Under the pieces are notes generated by a model, which was given only the letters and a program-made list of their open reading frames with translations, was not told the origin of the DNA and made no database searches. From contig NZ_CP152049.1 in assembly GCF_038630985.1 (NCBI RefSeq), forward strand, positions 5,166,501 through 5,230,500: a DNA stretch of 64,000 bases, in the 5' to 3' direction. The position numbers were made by a program, and so were the translations under genes. This document shows, piece after piece, positions 34,695 to 42,908 of the stretch. Within the stretch, counting starts at the first letter, position 1, and the number at the start of each line of letters is the position of its first letter. This stretch comes from Paenibacillus sp. FSL H8-0548. GTDB lineage: Bacteria > Bacillota > Bacilli > Paenibacillales > Paenibacillaceae.

Positions 34695-34751
34695 CTTTAT
34701 TTAAGCAGAAACGACTACGTCGTCCTTATCTAAGGGCAACAAGTTTCTCGC

Positions 34752-34801
34752 AAAAATACGGCTCCCCTCTCTGTAATGGAGAAGGAAGCCGTATTCGTTT
34801 T
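34752..34801. terminator. Bidirectional terminator between collagen-like gene and Bce permease
   Basis: AATACGGCTCCCCTCTC pairs with GAGAAGGAAGCCGTATT with two mismatches around a short loop, flanked by A-runs and TTTT. It serves converging transcripts. Confidence 0.75.
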
Positions 34802-34803
34802 AA

Positions 34804-36756
34804 CTAGGCACTCGCGCTACGCAGCATGCTTTTCATATAGCTGCTGCAAGCGATCAAGAAATACAAGGTCTGCATCGCAATGTAAATGCCAATAACGATG
34901 AAAGAATAAAACCAATTGGACGAGCCCATAATATTGTCCAGTGCCTTCATGGCAAACAAAGCATGTGAGATGCCGACAACAACAGGGACAAAAAATATAA
35001 TGCCTATTTGAGTAACGACAATTTTACGAATCTCGCCCTTGGTCATACCGATTCGAGACAAAGCTTTAAACTGTGCTTGATCCTCTTGAAGCTCCGTAAA
35101 CAGCTTGAAATAAATCATGCTTCCGGAGGCGATAAAAAATAATAAGCTAATGAACAAGCCGATAAACAGCGTTAACGAAATTGACTCCTGCATTTCGTTG
35201 AATCTAGCTGCACGTCTAAAATCGGTTTGGGAATTAAGCTTCTCAGGCGCTACTAGCTGATTAAGCTTTTCTACCGTAGCGGCTGATGTCTCCCAATCGC
35301 TGAGTTCAAAGCCATACATCACATTTATTTGATCCTCTGGGATGCTGGCTGCAAGCTTAACATAGGAAAAATCATCCATAATAAACATATAATAATTATT
35401 ATCCAGCAAGTTCATAGGCTTCGAATCAACTGCGTCGTTGATCACGTATTCTGTTTCTTTCCCGTTAATATAGCCTTTGACGATTCCATTCTTACTTGGG
35501 GACTCACCATAGAAAGAGGACGTGAGCGTCAGCTTCCCAGCATCAGGATGAATAAGCGGTTTACCGGTCATTTCTGCAAGCTTATTGTAGTCCGTTGCCG
35601 AGATGATCAAAGCATCCATATCATATTTATTCTCGTAAAAGGCTCCATCTTCCCATTTAACAGTAAAACGATTAATTACAACGCCTACTGCTTTAGCTTC
35701 TTTTACAATCTCGAAGCCATCCTCGGCTACCATGCGCTTTATCTGAGCAGGGTCGATAACCTCATGTGTATTCAGGCCTGTTTCTCTATAGGCTATCGTA
35801 AATGGATTACTTTCAAGTATCTCCTTCTTACCAGAGATTTGCATAATATAAACGGTGCCGAGTGCTGTCATGATGACTGCACTTAAAATTGAAACGATAA
35901 ATAAAATTCGTGCGTTATCTTTTATTTTATAGCCAAGCTGAGCGAATATCATCATATTGGTACGCTTATAGTAAACAGAAGTACGTTTCTGAATTAATCT
36001 CAGCAGCAAAATACTAAGCTGTGTAAACAGAAAATAAGTACCAACTACGACTGTAATCAATATCGGCAGCGCCAGTACTACAAATGAGTCGATATCCATC
36101 ATAACTGCCATCCCATAAGCCGCTGCTAAGCAAACGGCAGAAACAGCTACCAGCCAAGGTGAGAATATAAGCTGTCCCTTTGGCCTTCGTGCTGCTTTCA
36201 ATAAATCAACAATTTCTGTCCGTCCGATTCTAAGTGCTGTCCATATCGAAATAACCATAAACAAAGTAAAAAATCCGCCTGCGGTTATCCCGATAGCCTT
36301 TAGCGGAGCTGCAAACGGGATGGTCTCCTCCAGTTTAAGCAGCACCGCCAGCGCCATAAAAAACAGCTTGCTGAACAGCATGCCAAGCAATATGCCTACA
36401 GCTATCGCGAGAACGGCAATTGCTGCATTTTCATAGATGACAAGCTTTCGGAGCTGGGCTTTTGTCATTCCGAATAAGGAGAACAAACCAAATTCCTGCT
36501 GCCTCGTCTTTAGAAAGGCAGAGTTTGAGTAAAGTACAAATAAAAATGAAAAAATGATAATAATATATTCACAAAACATCATGCCTGAGCGGATTTTAGA
36601 TGCAGCCATGATACTTCCATTCTCTACTTCGGGATGGTACAAGAAAGCAGCATAGATATAAAAGATCATAACAGAAAACACACTGCTCAGAAAAAATGCG
36701 CTGTATGACCGCCAGTTGCCCCGAATATTGCTAAGCGCGAGCGAACGGAACGTCAT
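34804..36756 (-). CDS. BceB-like ABC permease (antimicrobial-peptide sensing/detoxification)
   Basis: 650 residues with about ten membrane helices: two at the N-terminal half flanking an FtsX domain (about 55-250), a large extracellular loop (about 320-530; DPAQIKRMVAEDGFEIV and following) and a C-terminal FtsX-like block (from about 540). This is the BceB/VraG architecture, in which the loop senses lipid-II-bound peptides such as bacitracin and signals to the BceS kinase. The start overlaps the ATPase gene by 26 bp, with GGGAGG upstream. The substrate drug is not identifiable from sequence. Confidence 0.88.
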   Translation of the reverse strand: MTFRSLALSNIRGNWRSYSAFFLSSVFSVMIFYIYAAFLYHPEVENGSIMAASKIRSGMMFCEYIIIIFSFLFVLYSNSAFLKTRQQEFGLFSLFGMTKAQLRKLVIYENAAIAVLAIAVGILLGMLFSKLFFMALAVLLKLEETIPFAAPLKAIGITAGGFFTLFMVISIWTALRIGRTEIVDLLKAARRPKGQLIFSPWLVAVSAVCLAAAYGMAVMMDIDSFVVLALPILITVVVGTYFLFTQLSILLLRLIQKRTSVYYKRTNMMIFAQLGYKIKDNARILFIVSILSAVIMTALGTVYIMQISGKKEILESNPFTIAYRETGLNTHEVIDPAQIKRMVAEDGFEIVKEAKAVGVVINRFTVKWEDGAFYENKYDMDALIISATDYNKLAEMTGKPLIHPDAGKLTLTSSFYGESPSKNGIVKGYINGKETEYVINDAVDSKPMNLLDNNYYMFIMDDFSYVKLAASIPEDQINVMYGFELSDWETSAATVEKLNQLVAPEKLNSQTDFRRAARFNEMQESISLTLFIGLFISLLFFIASGSMIYFKLFTELQEDQAQFKALSRIGMTKGEIRKIVVTQIGIIFFVPVVVGISHALFAMKALDNIMGSSNWFYSFIVIGIYIAMQTLYFLIACSSYMKSMLRSASA

Positions 36757-37507
36757 CGAAATTACCTCCCAGCACGCTGAGAGCGTCTAATATTTGTTGA
36801 AAAAAGGCTTGGCGGTTGGAGCCTCGTCGAATTTCCGAGAAAAACCTTCCATCCTTTATAAACACAATGCGCTGACAGTAGCTCGCTGAAAACGGATCAT
36901 GCGTGACCATCAGCACGGTAGCTTTGAAACGCTCATTCATATCCTTGAGCGAGTCCATTACATCCTTCGCTGATTTGGAATCAAGATTGCCAGTCAGCTC
37001 ATCTGCAAGCACTAACGAAGGCTGATGAATAATCGCCCGTGCTATCGCGGCGCGCTGCTTCTGACCGCCAGACACCTCGTACGTCCGTTTGTTTAAAATA
37101 TCCTTTATTTGCAGCAGCTCTGCCAGCGGGTCCAGCTTCTGTTCGATCTTTTTAGGCGCCAAGCCTTCTAATACGAGCGGTAAAATAATGTTTTCCTTCA
37201 TGGACAGCGTGTCGAGCAAATTAAAATCTTGAAATACAAAACCAAGCTCGCGGCGGCGGAATAATGCTAGTTTCTTATCCGTTAGCTTACTTGGATTGAC
37301 GCCGTTAATTTCGATTTGACCAGAGGTTGGCCGGTCAATCGTAGATAATAAATTAAGCAGCGTTGTTTTCCCGCTTCCCGAAGGACCCATAACACCTACA
37401 AATTCCCCTGCCTCCACATTCAGCTCAATATCTTCAAGCGCTTTGTAAGCAACGTTTCCTTTGCTGCTGTATATTTTGCCAAGCCCTTGTGCATGTAGTA
37501 CACTCAT
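36731..37507 (-). CDS. BceA-like ABC transporter ATPase
   Basis: 258 residues starting MSVLHAQGLGKIYSSKG. Walker A GPSGSGKTTLL (about 46), Q-loop VFQDFNLLD, signature VSGGQKQRAAIARAI (about 146), Walker B LVLADELTGNLD, and H-loop MVTHDPFSA are present. It is the energising partner of the FtsX-type permease immediately downstream, whose start it overlaps. ATG 37507 is preferred over 37525 because GAGGAGG lies 9 nt before it. It is preceded by a 125-bp gap after the kinase gene, in which an AGTATA (TATACT on the coding strand) at 37555-37560 suggests an internal promoter. Confidence 0.9.
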   Translation of the reverse strand: MSVLHAQGLGKIYSSKGNVAYKALEDIELNVEAGEFVGVMGPSGSGKTTLLNLLSTIDRPTSGQIEINGVNPSKLTDKKLALFRRRELGFVFQDFNLLDTLSMKENIILPLVLEGLAPKKIEQKLDPLAELLQIKDILNKRTYEVSGGQKQRAAIARAIIHQPSLVLADELTGNLDSKSAKDVMDSLKDMNERFKATVLMVTHDPFSASYCQRIVFIKDGRFFSEIRRGSNRQAFFQQILDALSVLGGNFDDVPFARA

Positions 37508-37631
37508 TGCCATGTTCCTCCTCAAAATGCCATTCCTATTGCTTCAATAGCATTAGTATAGACGGGAAGGAGACGTTGAACCCATCGATTTCCCTTTCAA
37601 AGTTACATTGTCTTGCTTACAAAATTGTCAC

Positions 37632-38729
37632 TTAGCTTTCATTCTGATCATCTGACTTGCTCAAAATATGAATGCCCCGAGGCTGAAACGCAAGGTTAAC
37701 CGTCGTGCTCTCTCCGAGTATAGAAGCTATAGACAGCGTATGTCCCAGACGATTGCATACTTGCTTGGCCAAATACAGCCCCATTCCCGTCGATTCTCCA
37801 GTTGTACGTCCGTTCTCTCCAGTGAAGAAGGGGTCGAACACTCTCGGAAGGTCATGCGCGGCTATTCCAATACCCTCGTCTTTTATTGCAAGCTTGCCTC
37901 CCCCTTCACTAGTAGGCTCCAATTGGAAGCTCAGCTTCTTCGCGCCTGGCTTGCTTTTACTGTATTTAATAGCATTGCTGATGAATTGATTGAATAAAAA
38001 GGCCATCCACTTCTCATCCGTCTCCACCCAAAGCTCACCATCGATTCGCGGGAAAATAGAATGGCGAATACATAGCTTCTTATGGGCATTTATTACGGTT
38101 CGTGCAATCTCATGCAGGGCAACCTGCTTAATAGACAGATCGATTTGGAATTTGTCCAGACGAGCTGTGTAAAGCATCATCTCCAGCCCGCGCGTCATTC
38201 GATCCGTCTCCTCCTGCAAGCTGAGTGCTAGCTGCTTCTGGTCCTCCTGCTCAGTTAGCTCCTGCTGCAGCGTCTGCTGCGCAAGCAGATCAATAACTGA
38301 CAAAGGTGTCTTCATGTGATGCACCCACTGCAGTACAAAATGGTTATGCAGCTCCTGCTGTCGACGATATTTGCCAAGCTCATTCAAATAAGCGCGATTT
38401 TGCTCCGCAAGGAGCCTTGCAACAAGCTTCTGTTCCTTCGTTACGGTCGATTGCACGATTTCAGCTGACTGCAGCTCATCAGATCTTTCAATAGCGTCTA
38501 ATAGCTGATTAAAGTAAGCACGTTGTCGCAAATAGTCGATGGCTAGCCATAAACCTAAAAAAAATAAAGAGAGCACGATAAAATAATAAATCGTGTTCAG
38601 CTCAATAAAGGATGCGTAACGTTCGCGTTCAAGCAGCAGCATCATTATGGACAATCCAATGATCAACAGAGCCATCATTATAAACAACAGCCGATCACGC
38701 AAAAAGAACGCCAGCGATAAGCCCTTCAT
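37632..38729 (-). CDS. BceS-like intramembrane-sensing histidine kinase
   Basis: 365 residues. Two membrane helices (about 14-33 and 47-66) are separated by only about 13 residues, so there is no extracellular sensing domain; BceS-type kinases instead read the flux through the partner permease. Phosphoacceptor H137 sits in QWVHHMKTPLSV. The HATPase region has DEGIGIAAHDLPRVFDPFF and GMGLYLAKQV. The start overlaps the response regulator stop by 4 bp, with GGGGAAA about 10 nt upstream. The gene set in order is regulator, kinase, ATPase, permease. Confidence 0.9.
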   Translation of the reverse strand: MKGLSLAFFLRDRLLFIMMALLIIGLSIMMLLLERERYASFIELNTIYYFIVLSLFFLGLWLAIDYLRQRAYFNQLLDAIERSDELQSAEIVQSTVTKEQKLVARLLAEQNRAYLNELGKYRRQQELHNHFVLQWVHHMKTPLSVIDLLAQQTLQQELTEQEDQKQLALSLQEETDRMTRGLEMMLYTARLDKFQIDLSIKQVALHEIARTVINAHKKLCIRHSIFPRIDGELWVETDEKWMAFLFNQFISNAIKYSKSKPGAKKLSFQLEPTSEGGGKLAIKDEGIGIAAHDLPRVFDPFFTGENGRTTGESTGMGLYLAKQVCNRLGHTLSIASILGESTTVNLAFQPRGIHILSKSDDQNES

Positions 38730-39466
38730 CGCGACGTTTCCCCACTTTGTTCACCTATAACCAGCTTATAGCCTTGCCCGCGCACCGTTTCAATGGCTTT
38801 CGTTAAACCAAGCTCCTCAAGCTTCCTTCTAAGCCTCGTCACATTGACCGTAAGCGTATTATCATCAACGAATTGCACATCATCCCAAAGCGCCTCCAGC
38901 AATTGCTCACGCGATGCAATCTTGCCTGGCTGCTTCATTAGACATTCAGCAAGCAGCTGTTCGTTCTTCGTCAGCGAGGTTTGCCGCCCTTCCCATTCCA
39001 GCTTATTTCGGCTTAAGTAAAGCCGCAGCCCGTTGGCACTGATCTCCGCTAAATCTGTACCCGCTTCAGCCTCAAAGGCAGCAAGCTCTGAGCCTGCATA
39101 TTCACCGTATACACGACGCAGCACGCTTTTCACCTTGGCCATCATTAAATCTAAATGAATCGGTTTCGTTACGTAGTCATCGCCGCCGTTTTCGATAGCC
39201 AACACCTGATCCATCTCTCCTGCTCGAGCAGAAATAAAAATAATCGGAACGCTTGAGCGAGTCCGAATTTGTCTGCACCAATAATAACCGTCATAATATG
39301 GCAAGTTAATGTCCAGCAGCACCAAATGAGGCTCGGACGCTTCAAGCTCCGGCATAATTTCACGAAATTGTACAGCACAGGTCGCTTTAAAACCATATTT
39401 GTCCATATTACTTTTTAAAATAGACGCAATTTTATCGTCATCCTCTACGATGAATATCCGATACAT
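38726..39466 (-). CDS. BceR-like OmpR-family response regulator
   Basis: 246 residues: receiver domain (MYRIFIVEDDDKIASILK; phospho-Asp in LVLLDINLPYYDGYYWC; conserved Lys in YVTKPIHL) and a winged helix C-terminal domain (about 150-240; LTKNEQLLAECLMKQ, DNTLTVNVTRLRRKLEELG). It probably activates bceAB in response to cell-wall antibiotics (known for the family). GAGGAGG sits 7 nt before ATG 39466. First gene of the Bce unit; a 29-bp gap separates it from the PAS kinase gene upstream on the same strand, so that kinase operon may read through. Confidence 0.9.
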   Translation of the reverse strand: MYRIFIVEDDDKIASILKSNMDKYGFKATCAVQFREIMPELEASEPHLVLLDINLPYYDGYYWCRQIRTRSSVPIIFISARAGEMDQVLAIENGGDDYVTKPIHLDLMMAKVKSVLRRVYGEYAGSELAAFEAEAGTDLAEISANGLRLYLSRNKLEWEGRQTSLTKNEQLLAECLMKQPGKIASREQLLEALWDDVQFVDDNTLTVNVTRLRRKLEELGLTKAIETVRGQGYKLVIGEQSGETSR

Positions 39467-39495
39467 GAAGCGCCTCCTCTCGAATTCCGCCTTAA

Positions 39496-40617
39496 TTATT
39501 GCGCAGGCTGCTCCTTCGGAACGACAAACCTCACTGTCGTACCATGCCCTGGCTTCGATACAACCTCTAGGTGTCCGCCCACACTGCGTGCTCTCTCCTC
39601 CATGCTGAATAAGCCAACGCCGCGCCCTATCCGCTCACTGCTAAAGCCTTGGCCTAAGTCGATAATGCCTACTTCAACCTCTGTCTCACGCTCCTCCAGC
39701 CTAACCTCAGCCTCCGCTACCTCAGCATATTTAGCGATGTTCGTCAGTGCCTCTTGAATGACACGATAAATCGCGGTTTCCTTCATAATGCCCAATCTGC
39801 CCTTAAAATTGCTCTCCAGCTTCAGGCGAATGCCAAAGTGCTGGGAGTAATTGTCTACATAAGTTCGAATTGCCGGAACGACGCCAAGATCATCAAGCAC
39901 GGATGGCCGCAGCTCCCATGCAAGCCCTCGAATGTCCTCCATCACGCCTGACACATCTGTGCGCAATGCGCTCAGCTCTTTAATATGATCATGCTCCCCA
40001 ATCAAGCGATCCAATTGAATGAGCAATGAGAACAAGCTTTGTCCGATGCCATCATGCAGCTCACGAGAAATTCGTTTGCGCTCATCCTCTTGAATTTCAA
40101 GCACCTTTACCATCATTTCCTTCAGCTTCTGCTCTGCCAGCTTTCTTTGGGTTACTTCACTGCGGATAGCAAGATACTGATAAGGCTTCCCCTCCGCATC
40201 AAGGAATGGAATGATCGTCGTACTAACCCAATAAAAGCTTCCATCCTTTGCGCGATTTTTTATTTCACCGCGCCATATCTCGCCTGAGGAGATCGTCTGC
40301 CAAAGCTTGCGAAAGAATTCGCTTCCATGAAAGCCTGAATTAATAATACGATGATCCTTGCCGATCAGCTCTTCGCGGTCGTACTTTGAAATTTCACAAA
40401 ACTTATCATTAATGTATTCGATTTTACCCTTTACATCTGTAACCGCTACAATAGACGATTCATCCAGAGCAAACTTTACATCAGCAAGCTCCTTGAGGGA
40501 CTGGTTCACCCTTGCAAGCATCGACTTATCATCAATTTCACTCTCTAGAACAGACAAAAGATAGTCCACGTCCGCACCTATCGTTTGCCGATATTTCTCT
40601 TCCGTATATTTAGTCAA
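39496..40617 (-). CDS. Cytoplasmic PAS-domain sensor histidine kinase (NarL-type partner; NreB-like layout)
   Basis: 373 residues, no membrane segment. PAS domain about 45-165 (FALDESSIVAVTDVKG, GKDHRIINSGFHGSEFF, YQYLAIRSEVTQRK), HisKA_3 dimerisation region with H in ISRELHDGIGQSLFSLL (about 187), and HATPase domain 270-370 (ALTNIAKYAEV, GVGLFSMEERARSVGGHLEV). It pairs with the overlapping NarL-type regulator. Staphylococcal NreB holds a [4Fe-4S] cluster through four PAS-domain cysteines; here only one cysteine is present (KFCEIS), so oxygen sensing by that mechanism is excluded. The start is TTG 40617, overlapping the regulator's stop by 8 bp. Confidence 0.88.
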   Translation of the reverse strand: MTKYTEEKYRQTIGADVDYLLSVLESEIDDKSMLARVNQSLKELADVKFALDESSIVAVTDVKGKIEYINDKFCEISKYDREELIGKDHRIINSGFHGSEFFRKLWQTISSGEIWRGEIKNRAKDGSFYWVSTTIIPFLDAEGKPYQYLAIRSEVTQRKLAEQKLKEMMVKVLEIQEDERKRISRELHDGIGQSLFSLLIQLDRLIGEHDHIKELSALRTDVSGVMEDIRGLAWELRPSVLDDLGVVPAIRTYVDNYSQHFGIRLKLESNFKGRLGIMKETAIYRVIQEALTNIAKYAEVAEAEVRLEERETEVEVGIIDLGQGFSSERIGRGVGLFSMEERARSVGGHLEVVSKPGHGTTVRFVVPKEQPAQ

Positions 40618-41266
40618 AGTTCAGCAGTCCCTTCTTCAGCGCAAACTTAATAAGCTCTGGCCGTGTTCTTAGACCAAGCTTACCCATGAGATGGCTCTTG
40701 TGTGTTTCTACCGTTTTGACGCTTATAATCAAATTTTCAGCAATTTCCTTGTTCGAGTAGCCTTTAGCGATCCAGCCCAGTATTTCCTTTTCACGCTCAG
40801 ATAACGTCTCATAAGGACCGCTGTCCTCGCCGCCCTGCTTTAGCTTCACGAGGTATTCGCTCATCAGCCGCTTAGTAGCTGTAGGATATAGATAAGCATT
40901 GCCCTGCGCAACCGACTGAATAGCAGAAATCAGCTCGTCATGAGGCGCATTTTTCAAAATATAGCCTGAAGCACCAATATGAATCGCTCGGAATAAATAT
41001 TCATCATCGTCATGCATCGTTAAGATAAGAACGGCTGTATCCGGCAGCAGCTTCTTAAGCTCTGTCGTCGCAGTCATTCCATCCTTGCCGTGAGGCATGC
41101 TTAGATCCATTAAGACAACATCCGGCAGCAACTGCTGTGCCAGCTGAATCGCCTCATCTCCTTCAGAAGCTTCACCTACCACCTCAATATCATGCTTCCC
41201 GTGCAGCAGCATGGCTAGTGCGGATCTGACCATCGCATGGTCATCGCAAATCATCAGCTTTATCAT
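40610..41266 (-). CDS. NarL/LuxR-type response regulator (NreC-like)
   Basis: 218 residues. Receiver: MIKLMICDDHAMVRSALAML with phospho-Asp in DVVLMDLSMPHG and a conserved Lys in YILKNAPHDE. Helix-turn-helix about 150-210: LSEREKEILGWIAKGYSNKE, then ISVKTVETHKSHLMGKLGLR. It is the target of the overlapping PAS kinase. GGAAGGAG precedes ATG 41266. It probably binds the 16-bp palindrome upstream of the GAF gene (41886-41901), whose core AGGG-N4-CCCT is the type recognised by NreC of staphylococci. Confidence 0.9.
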   Translation of the reverse strand: MIKLMICDDHAMVRSALAMLLHGKHDIEVVGEASEGDEAIQLAQQLLPDVVLMDLSMPHGKDGMTATTELKKLLPDTAVLILTMHDDDEYLFRAIHIGASGYILKNAPHDELISAIQSVAQGNAYLYPTATKRLMSEYLVKLKQGGEDSGPYETLSEREKEILGWIAKGYSNKEIAENLIISVKTVETHKSHLMGKLGLRTRPELIKFALKKGLLNFD

Positions 41267-41365
41267 TTTTTTCTCCTTCCACCGGACTGCCCTTTACTCC
41301 CTATGAGTCCAACAATGATGTCCATCCCATTATTATAGCGCAACTTACGCCATCTAGCGTCAGTT

Positions 41366-41815
41366 TCAATCAAATACTTGCTGTTTGAACAATATAAAGG
41401 AGAGCTCTTTCGCCAGATGAGTTGCGATTTCAAGCTCCTCTCTCGAATAAGTTTGCTCGGAGCGTCTGCCCATTAATACGACACCATAAATACTGCTATT
41501 CATAAGAATGGGTATACTCGCTGCAATTCGCAACTGCTCCGCTAATAATATAGGTTCACCTATTTTAAAGCGCTCCGCATCTGTCAGCGGTTTGCCTGTG
41601 CATGCTAATCTGGCGGAACGAATTGCAGTTCCGGATAATCCTGCGTTCGGCTTTTGTTCAACTTGCAGCGTCCTTTCGCTAATGCTGCCGTTTGCAAAAG
41701 ACCAGCGCAGTTTGCGTTTGCTTGTATCTATTGAGCCAAGAATTGCGATATCGCTATCCGTGTCTCTTTTCATTTGCTCTATCATATCAGCGATATTCGC
41801 TTCGAGCATCTTCAT
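41366..41815 (-). CDS. GAF-domain protein, NreA-like
   Basis: 149 residues forming one GAF domain: RDTDSDIAILGSIDTSKRKL, LRWSFANGSISERTL, PNAGLSGTAIRSARLACTGK and IYGVVLMGRRSEQTYSREEL. The length and the WxxANGxxxER-type segment resemble NreA, the nitrate receptor that controls NreB in staphylococci. It is first in a three-gene unit (GAF, regulator 99 bp on, kinase) and has GGAGG 7 nt before ATG 41815. A nitrate ligand is a hypothesis only: I cannot confirm the ligand residues by eye, and no nar or nir gene is in the window. Confidence 0.75.
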   Translation of the reverse strand: MKMLEANIADMIEQMKRDTDSDIAILGSIDTSKRKLRWSFANGSISERTLQVEQKPNAGLSGTAIRSARLACTGKPLTDAERFKIGEPILLAEQLRIAASIPILMNSSIYGVVLMGRRSEQTYSREELEIATHLAKELSFILFKQQVFD

Positions 41816-41885
41816 TCTTGTTCCTCCTTCCGGGATTACAAGCCATCTTTAAATTTATTATAAAGCTATGTTTCTGCTTTGTATG

Positions 41886-41901
41886 TCAGGGAATTCCCTG
41901 A
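41886..41901 (-). promoter_or_regulatory. Perfect 16-bp palindrome, candidate operator of the GAF/NarL unit
   Basis: TCAGGGAATTCCCTGA reads the same on both strands. It lies about 70 bp before the GAF start and just upstream of a TATAAT-like box on the coding strand (near 41860). Its AGGG-N4-CCCT core fits the NreC-site description (TAGGG-N4-CCCTA) known from staphylococci. Confidence 0.65.
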
Positions 41902-41923
41902 ATTAATGTGAGGAAAAAAGAAA

Positions 41924-41966
41924 AGCTCCCTAGTCTTATGCAATATGCGCATAAGTCTAGGGAGCT
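41924..41966 (-). terminator. Strong hairpin terminator upstream of the GAF gene
   Basis: AGCTCCCTAG-T-CTTATGC (41924-41941) pairs with GCATAAG-T-CTAGGGAGCT (41949-41966), an 18-bp stem with one mismatch. On the minus strand TTTTCTTTTTT follows. It shields the GAF operon from upstream transcription, including the candidate RNA, or could attenuate it. Confidence 0.7.
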
Positions 41967-41973
41967 GTAAATC

Positions 41974-42073
41974 AAGGTGAAACGGCTGTCGCCGTCCTTA
42001 TGGCGGTGGCGCGTTTCATTCCGGAGAAATATAGAGATCGTATGGCGAAATGATAGACTTTCCTATATTTGAA
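41974..42073. repeat. Dispersed palindromic element A, single copy
   Basis: A G+C hairpin (GTGAAACGGC ... GCGTTTCAT, about 41977-42020) is followed by the A+T hairpin (42026-42071; GAAATATAGAGATCGTATGG then TAGACTTTCCTATATTT). Two substitutions weaken the stem relative to the copy at 18711. It abuts the terminator of the candidate RNA. Confidence 0.85.
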
Positions 42074-42340
42074 GAAAGGAGCCCTTTTACAGGCTCCTCC
42101 TTGACGGTGTTTGATCGAATGAGTCTCAACACATCTAACACTTCACATTATTAAGATAACTCGGGCACCGCTCGTTTACGATCCGTTTTAATGGTTCGTT
42201 CGTTGCGTGTGTGTTCAGAAGTACTCTGCGACACAACCCCTCGCTTTCATAAAAGCTTAGTGGTTAAATAAGTTCCTCAAGCAGCCCTAGCACCAATTGG
42301 TCCAACGGAACCACACCTCTCTTCACACCGTCAATACTAA
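42072..42340 (-). ncRNA. Candidate structured non-coding RNA with its own terminator (family unassigned)
   Basis: No open frame covers this gap. TTGACGGTGT at the plus-strand left edge (42101-42110) is the exact complement of ACACCGTCAA at the right edge (42325-42334). Transcribed leftward, the two ends would form a 10-bp closing stem, extended by GAAGAG / CTCATTC next to it. An internal hairpin forms from GTTGTGT..CAGA and TCTG..ACACAC. The RNA body is about 234 nt and is followed directly by a terminator hairpin (AGGAGCC / GGCTCCT, 42078-42097) ending in TTTCTT. The closing stem with open middle recalls 6S RNA, but tmRNA, RNase P RNA and SRP RNA signatures are absent. The promoter is unclear. 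Confidence 0.5.
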
Positions 42341-42388
42341 TATGCACATTTTATTTGGAGCTTATACACTTGTTATTATTTTTTTATT

Positions 42389-42781
42389 TTAAAGCTTAAT
42401 CAAGCTCTGATTAGCATAATAACTAGAAGCTCCTGTGATGTTCACATCATGTGCAGCACTATCTTGCTCCGCATCCTTCGTGCTGAACATATAGACCATC
42501 TCGCTTGCGATAAAAACAATGGTGAAGCCGATTACGAGCATCAATTTAAATGATGTCGCTTTATTCCTTTTCATCATTTCATTATTGTCAGACTTGAATG
42601 TCCATGACTTGTTTCCTTTATAGGCTTTGCTTGATGCCTGTCCGCAAGAGCAGGAAATCTCGGAGTGAAATTCATAGCCCTGCAAGGTAATATTATACTG
42701 ACCTTTTGAAAGAGTATGCTTTCTTCCGCAAGCTGAACACCCAACTTCAATAAAATGTCTATAATCACGAATAAACTCCAT
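42389..42781 (-). CDS. Hypothetical zinc-ribbon membrane protein
   Basis: 130 residues. The N-terminal part has paired cysteines (GCSACGRKH about 14-22, and SCSCGQAS about 43-50), a likely treble-clef or zinc ribbon. One membrane helix (SFKLMLVIGFTIVFIASEMVYMF, about 76-98) and a short Ser/Asn-rich tail follow. Not recognised. With the zinc domain before the helix and no signal peptide, the ribbon is probably cytoplasmic. GGAGG lies 10 nt upstream of ATG 42781. It sits between the HesB gene and the candidate RNA. Confidence 0.65.
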   Translation of the reverse strand: MEFIRDYRHFIEVGCSACGRKHTLSKGQYNITLQGYEFHSEISCSCGQASSKAYKGNKSWTFKSDNNEMMKRNKATSFKLMLVIGFTIVFIASEMVYMFSTKDAEQDSAAHDVNITGASSYYANQSLIKL

Positions 42782-42849
42782 TTGTCATTATCCTCCAAGA
42801 TGATCGATTCATAGACTGCAAGCTGAAATTTATATTCGAACAAAAAAAA

Positions 42850-42888
42850 CTTCCGAAATGCATATGAACCTCATACGCATTTCGGAAG
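42850..42888 (-). terminator. Terminator of the HesB/IscA gene
   Basis: CTTCCGAAATGC pairs with GCATTTCGGAAG, the inner TATG / CATA extends the stem, and TTTTTTTTG follows on the minus strand just beyond the HesB stop codon. Confidence 0.75.
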
Positions 42889-42908
42889 AAATCAAGTAAT
42901 ACCCAAGA

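Noticed and set aside
35329..35886. 185-residue rightward frame antisense to the Bce-type permease
   Set aside because: It overlaps a well-supported permease and has no recognisable protein features.
42072..42340. tmRNA, RNase P RNA or SRP RNA
   Set aside because: No tRNA-like ends, no RNase P conserved cores and no GGUCAGGUCCGGAAGGAAGC-type SRP apical sequence were found, so the candidate RNA is left unassigned.
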